From positions 8,310,134-8,360,133 of the forward strand of contig NC_135562.1 of assembly GCF_964340395.1 (NCBI RefSeq): DNA of 50,000 bases, written 5' to 3'. The notes beneath the pieces are model-generated. The model ran no database searches. It was not told where the DNA came from and saw only the letters and a list, made by a program, of their open reading frames with translations. Within the stretch, counting starts at the first letter, position 1. Every line of letters starts with the position of its first letter. The translations under genes and the position numbers were made by a program. Positions 44,012 to 50,000 of this stretch are shown in pieces. This DNA comes from Glandiceps talaboti (Eukaryota > Hemichordata > Enteropneusta > Spengelidae).

Positions 44012-44623
44012 TTAAATAAATGTAAGACAAAATGGAAATATGAGTGAACGAGGAGGTGGGGGGGGGGGTCATCTTCAATGTGTCGTACTTGTTACTAGTA
44101 GTGGGACATTGAAGCTAAGTATGCTCTATTGGCATTTTGCCACTGAGTAGAACAGGGAAGTTATAGTACGATAAACTGTACATACATTCCTAAATACGAA
44201 CAGGGCGTGTCACATTGTGTTAAATTTGAACCAGTTCACTGGGCATAGCTCATGATTGTCAACATGGTCACTGTAATACAATTGTTACCAACATTGCATT
44301 TCTCAGTAATTTTTGGTACCTTTCAAATTGTGCGTAGTCAGCATGACTGAACTACAGGACAAATGATAATGGAAGTTGACCCCGTTTACTCACTTTACAT
44401 AATACTGTATAATATTCACCATCACGACACTCAGTAAAAATAAACGTACAAATTAACATTTCGTGGTTATTCGCATAGTGTATAATATATGTGTATACCC
44501 GTAAGTGTTGAAACGATACGTGTAGTTGTCAAATTGTCCTTGCAAAATTTGGAACCGTGATGAAGTCCCAAATTGTAAGATGAACAGAAAAGAATTTTAG
44601 TCCTTTTTTCTTTCAAAAGTGTG

Positions 44624-44899
44624 CTAAAGTATAGCCCAGCCTAGTACTTTATAGCGCTGGTGGAGATTATTTAGTTGAAATCCTCCAGCGCGAAGTTCTG
44701 AGCTAGCTAAAGTACAAAGAAGTTGAATTTGATTCTTTAACCGACTGCTAACTTTGTCAATTTTCCTTTTATGGGGAGAATTGAGAATTGACAAAGTTAG
44801 CAGGTCAGCGAACGGGTCAAATTCGAGTTGTTCAGAATACAACTGTTTATCTTTCTCAGAAAGCGCTTGGAAGTGAAGGCAATAAATTACAGTCACCAT
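44624..44899 (-). other. Unrecognised 91-codon open frame containing a palindrome
   Basis: The frame is hydrophilic and not low-complexity (includes SEKDKQLYSEQLEFDPFADL and SSRLKNQIQLLCTLASSEL). I recognise no family. An 18-bp perfect inverted repeat lies inside it. It could be an exon of an unknown gene, a transposon fragment or chance. Confidence 0.2.
44745..44803. repeat. Perfect 18-bp inverted repeat with 23-base loop
   Basis: CTGCTAACTTTGTCAATT (44745-44762) and its exact complement (44786-44803). Flanking sequence shows weaker outward pairing, and a second stem GCGCTGG...CCAGCGC lies at 44655-44692. Confidence 0.9.
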
Positions 44900-45082
44900 A
44901 AATATTCATTCAGTTACATCATTACATCAGCTGTTTCTTTCTCTCCTTTTTCTCTTGATTATTAAGGTTGTCACAATTAAAGTTCACATTCTCTATTCAT
45001 TCTTACAATTAAAGTCCATTGTTTCAATTTGTAATTAGCATTTACAGTTAGTAACATGTGTTGCGCATTGAAGTACAAAACT

Positions 45083-45210
<128 letters not shown>

Positions 45211-45485
45211 CAATCAGGTTTCATGTGTAAAATATACATTGTATTTATCTTGTCAGTTTGTGTTTTGTTCTTTTATTGAAAAAATCTACGGAATTGACAG
45301 TATATTTTTAAAACAGTTTTGGACTTTCCTATGACAGTTGGCCATACACCCTCAAACTACGTTACCAGAGGTCTATGATGTGGCACAGTGTTTGACACCG
45401 TTCACAAATATGGAAAGTGAGCTGGTTTACCTCGTAAGCCTACTAGGTCAAACGCCCTTTTGAAAGTCATTTGCAAAAGTTCAAG

Positions 45486-45493
45486 TGACGTCA
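45486..45493. promoter_or_regulatory. Palindromic CRE TGACGTCA
   Basis: An exact CREB/ATF palindrome. A second is at 49532-49539, 16 bases after a TGACGCAAT word. Context is unknown. Confidence 0.25.
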
Positions 45494-48400
45494 CACAATT
45501 TTCAGTGTTCATTCCGCTGGTACATGGTACGTTTAGAGAATCTCAAAACGAAGGCGTTGGCAGTGACAATGGGTGTATACAACAGTCATACCAAAATATT
45601 ATTCAATTCTTTGTTGTGATTTGTGGAATCGCCGTCGTCATTTACGTTGCCAGCGAGTCTAGAATATATTCCCACTGAATATAAAGCAGAACATCATTGA
45701 GGAATGGTCCCACGTTCACCTGTAACTGTGTAGTACTTTATTGCGGGCGGGCTTTAGTACTAAAGACTTGGTTTGTGGAGCTCTGCCGATCCCCGGCGAC
45801 CAATAATATCCTGTAACGTATAGATAAGCCCACAACATGCTTGTTATTTGGTTTCACTTTTGATTCGTGACTTTACGTCTGTTTTGGAGCTTTTCCTTTT
45901 CGTCTACCTGTCAGCGTATCTTACTATATTTGAGTTCTATTTCATCGACTTTTATCATTTTTGAGTGATAATATAGAGAGGTGTTTGAAGGCCTCAATGA
46001 AAAAAAAACTCTTAAATAAATTAGATCAAGCAATATTTCAGCTATTTTCCCTCAATTTCTGATTTGAAAAACAATCAGAACTTTAACTAAAAACATACTA
46101 GTAATTCTTCAGTTCTAGCCGGATTACATGTCCACTAATTAAATAGCTGTGGGCACTTTGTACACATGATTGATGTCACTTTGTAAACAAACCGAAAAGT
46201 AAATACGTCACGTGTTTGTCAACAAACTATAAATCTGTACACCGTCTGGAAAAACCTCTGGCTTGCATTTAGAATGTATCTCTTGGCAATAATCCACACT
46301 TTATGCAGTACAATAACAGGAAGTCATATTTCGAATAAAGTCCCAATATAAATCTAGTTTTATTTGCAGCTACTCGCGTTTTTGGTTGTTGTGTTGTTGT
46401 TTTTTGCATGATCACTTGTGTTCACTTCAAGGGCGATGCTAACATCGGAGATAAATATACGTTTCTAATTTTGTCTTTTAAATAATCATTCCTTCTTCAA
46501 GTTTGGTGTTATTTTACACGAATGGTGTCGGGGAAACGAAAGTGAGTTTCCGCAAGTGAATGACAATAATGACTCATTCGGTAGGTATTCCATTTATATT
46601 ATGTTATAAAGCCGGTGATCTATGGACTGTTTAAAACAGCGAGAAATCGTGTCATGTCAGTTAGGGTCAACTGAGTCATCTGACAGACGTAACAGCTACT
46701 ATAGTATTACGAAAACTGGTTTGAAGTGCTGTAACTGCAAAGAACGGTTGCAAATTTATATTTTATACTTATGTGCATACTATTGTACTGTAGTTCAGAG
46801 GGACTGTCACCGTACATGTATGTTTTGCTTACTTGGCATAAACGTTCGCCAAAATATACCACCTATAGAGCAGGTTGTGAACAAATTTATCGATTTCTGA
46901 AATAATCCGCCAGAACGCGATCAATAGGTAGTTCCCGGCTTCATACATGCGGATTAAATGGCACAGCTGTGGTAAGCATATCAACTATATTGACTATACA
47001 GTTTGCATCATTCGTCAACGCGCTGCCAACATGGGAAAAAAACTTACATTTATGCATCATTAATTTAAACCCATTATTCAAGTAGTGTCATATACTATAC
47101 TGCCCGGGGTCGAAAAAAAAATCAACGAAGAAAGACAGATGACCTTCAAAGGAATGTTGGTTATTTGGTTCCCATAGTGACGTCCGCGTCTTTCCGAAAC
47201 ATTTTCCCATGGTGGACGGACGACAGGTACCACCACTTGTTCACGTTTTTCTTTGGGGTGGTTACCGAAGAAAGAGGAGCTAGTGGCGGGAAAAAAGTTA
47301 TTCATTGCAGCAGTGAATGAACTGAAAGAAATCTTTTGTGGTGAACCTTAACGTGTATGAATGGATGGTGTTGAGGGGTTCGTTTTACACTGGTATCCCA
47401 CGCTATACACATATATGCTAGGCTGACCATTCAGAATTAAACCTCTTCGCATTGACAAGTTGTCTATACTGTTGACTTTATGAATGCATTGAATCCCTAT
47501 ACAAACTTGAACAAGAACAAATTTTACAAAGAAAGTATTTATTGGATGGGAACGCCCAAGTCAACGCAATGCTCGAGAACATTTTTTAAAAATTAATTCT
47601 CCCGTTTTACCTCCAACCGTGTAAGTATATGAAAACGAGTGCTGATATTGCCGGCGGCAGAACGAGTGAAAATTTGTCAAAGCCCGTGGTACGTTGGCAT
47701 GCATGACCCATACTTTGAGGTGTGCAAGAGTTGTACCATTGCCGATGGTACGCTGTTCAGACTAAAATAACATGAACTTATTGCAATGAAGTGTACCCTG
47801 ATATCAGACAGGCGAGAAAGGTCACCGTAACCTACAGAAATACGATTTCGCAATATGCATGACACTGTTGTAGTCTGGGTGACCGGCATCGGATGATGTC
47901 AAGCTCATTATCTCCGTAGCTAATATTTGCATAAAAATAGTTCCGCTGTATGCCTACAAAACTGGTAGTGGTTCAAATTTTAGACTTGTGTTGAAAATGC
48001 ACGTTTTGTACAAACTAACATTAATTTTTTAAACAAATGACAAATGTACATTTACAAAGACTTGCAAAAAATTGCAAAATTGAGAGAAATTGTGAGATTT
48101 TTTTTAAATTTGTGATGATTCGACAGTTGTAGTTGTCCGTTCGCTCACTACACTCAACGCCGAATGAAGCAGACATTTTGGCATAGTGCCAAGATATTGA
48201 GCAATATATCCGACCATGACCTATATCGGATGACAAATCTGAAAATATCGTTATGAATTGTACCGAAGTGTTCCACTAGCAGACGTTCGTCTGGTATTTC
48301 TTCCAGTTCATTTAGTATTCGGTTTAATCTCTGATCCAATTTTAAGCCAATTTAGCAACCGGTTATTTGTATTGACCCAGACTATAAATGGCATCTCTTT

Positions 48401-50000
48401 ATGCTACTGAATGGTGTCAGTGACTCAAGAATCTGTAGTGTGAAGTCTTGTGACATGACATGTTTGACATACTATTTTAAACCTAGAGCAACGACCGAAT
48501 CAATGTCCATGAAAAGGAAAACAGAAAACGACAGGAGAAGAGTTAGTTAGCGATAAGCTATTACCGAGTATTTTTTTATACTTTTTTCTTGTAGATTCAT
48601 GTATTAATCTCATTTTTTGAAAAAATTATTGCGCAATGAAGGGGCTAGTATGGTGTTCTGGTATGCGACTATCAGTTCTTTTTCAATACATATCCCCTGT
48701 CTCGTTTTAGATGTGTGGGGGTCGGGTCGGGTATCTTCCGTAAGTCAAGTCCTGGCAACAACTAACACTTGTTGAATGGAAATTTCCAAGACCGCTACAA
48801 CCAGTAGGTCGGTCAAACTCTCGTTCAGTTCTCACCTTCCCAATCAAAGAAGGTACTTGAATGTGTAGTGGAACGAGAACAAACAGTGTATCTTACGATT
48901 TGCATACTTTGTATGGTGTGATGTGACAACTGCATTGAATTCACAAAACGATTGTGAGTGATATCGTATACAATGTTTGATTGGTTAATCATCTTACGAT
49001 ATGTTCAACCTACGCCCTACCAGGGCCACAACCTCTCCTCGCGCCTTTTATCACTTTATCTTGACCTGATTGTGACCGCGAACGATACATGCACCTGAAA
49101 TTCAGACACATTGGCACATTTTCCGCCCTTTGCACCCTTGGCATGTAAGTGTCTATACTTCGTTAAAAAGTCGCCGCAGTCGACAAAATCGCCATGCAAA
49201 ATAAAGTTTGCATTTCCGGAAATATCGCTGTGCATAATATTAACGAAAGTGGTCTTAGTCAGGAACCTGTAAAATAGGCGAGGGGAGGAGGGGACTTGTC
49301 TCTGAGTTAGCTGGGTTTTTTTTCAGGATAAGTCTTTGGCAATATATTTTGGCGGGCCCATTGTATCATTAATCTAGAAATAGCTATTTAGCTATTTGCG
49401 TACAATATATACCACCATTCATTGACAAGAATGATGCGGGTACAGGTGTAAAGGTTTTTACTGAAATATTCCATCAGTATGATACCGGAACACCCGTATC
49501 AGTCACAGAGGTAATGTGACGCAATACCCCGTGACGTCAGCAAGGTGTTTGCTATTCTACCAAGGAGGCTTTAGCGGCATGTACAAACGATATCCAAGTG
49601 TAGACACACGATATCGAAGTATACAAGAGTAGCTAGATGGCTTCTGATAATTCTGTAGAGATAAATAACACCCATGTTGGGCGATGGAGGGATAGATACG
49701 TTGCATACCTTACTTCTGTATTGATATGCTAAATCTTCGACAACTGACACTGCGTTCCAAACTACGAAACAATGCAGTAATGAAACCCTTCTCTTGTGCA
49801 CGAATAAGAGAAAGAATAGGACATAAGGATGACAAAGCCACCATGGATATGGTTGTCAGGACAACCAAGTTATTGATGCGGCATACAATACATCAACGGT
49901 CTGCCTTCGGCGCTTGATTGAGCCGATATAACAACTTACAAATCTGCCGGCTTCCGGTATGTGTTGTCAGATGATTGGTTGCTTCCGTCGCTACGTAGGA

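Overview
The window is animal nuclear DNA. Its genes are broken into short exons by GT...AG introns, it is rich in microsatellites and foldback repeats, and the three genes I can assemble are animal families. There is one MYC-type gene. The gene structures and repeat content suggest an invertebrate, perhaps a marine deuterostome or a lophotrochozoan, but I cannot name the species or phylum. I found no bacterial, viral or organellar genes and no CRISPR.

Layout. (1) 1-5,584, plus strand: the last eight coding exons of an FBXO25/FBXO32 (atrogin-1) F-box gene, with the first exon(s) off the left edge. (2) 5,585-9,278: tail-to-tail spacer of minisatellites, microsatellites and a TTAA-flanked foldback element. 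(3) 9,279-30,096, minus strand: a complete ten-exon TRIT1 (tRNA dimethylallyltransferase) gene, predicted 522 residues, whose introns hold most of the dispersed repeats. (4) 30,097-31,460: MYC-TRIT1 spacer. (5) 31,461-34,486, minus strand: the coding part of a MYC gene (366 residues in two coding exons) with a noncoding 5' exon ending at 34,931. (6) 35,200-50,000: no recognisable gene; it holds promoter-like motifs, long simple repeats and two further foldback elements.

The gene order is the main biological result. MYC lies directly upstream of TRIT1 on the same strand, as MYCL lies upstream of TRIT1 in human. The convergent neighbour is FBXO25/32, and human FBXO32 and MYC are both on 8q24. 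This looks like a pre-duplication version of a neighbourhood later split among vertebrate paralogues. The products are not one pathway: a ubiquitin-ligase substrate receptor, a tRNA-modifying enzyme and a growth-control transcription factor.

A second broad feature is a change in CpG content. From 1 to about 29.2 kb, covering the FBXO and TRIT1 bodies, CpG is scarce. From about 29.2 kb rightwards, covering the TRIT1 5' end, MYC and the upstream region, CpG is common. That pattern fits germline gene-body methylation of two housekeeping-type genes next to an unmethylated MYC domain.

Limits: exon joins come from reading frame, splice consensus and remembered family sequence, with no transcript data. 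UTRs, promoters and poly(A) sites are tentative. I did not find a clearly novel multi-gene system.
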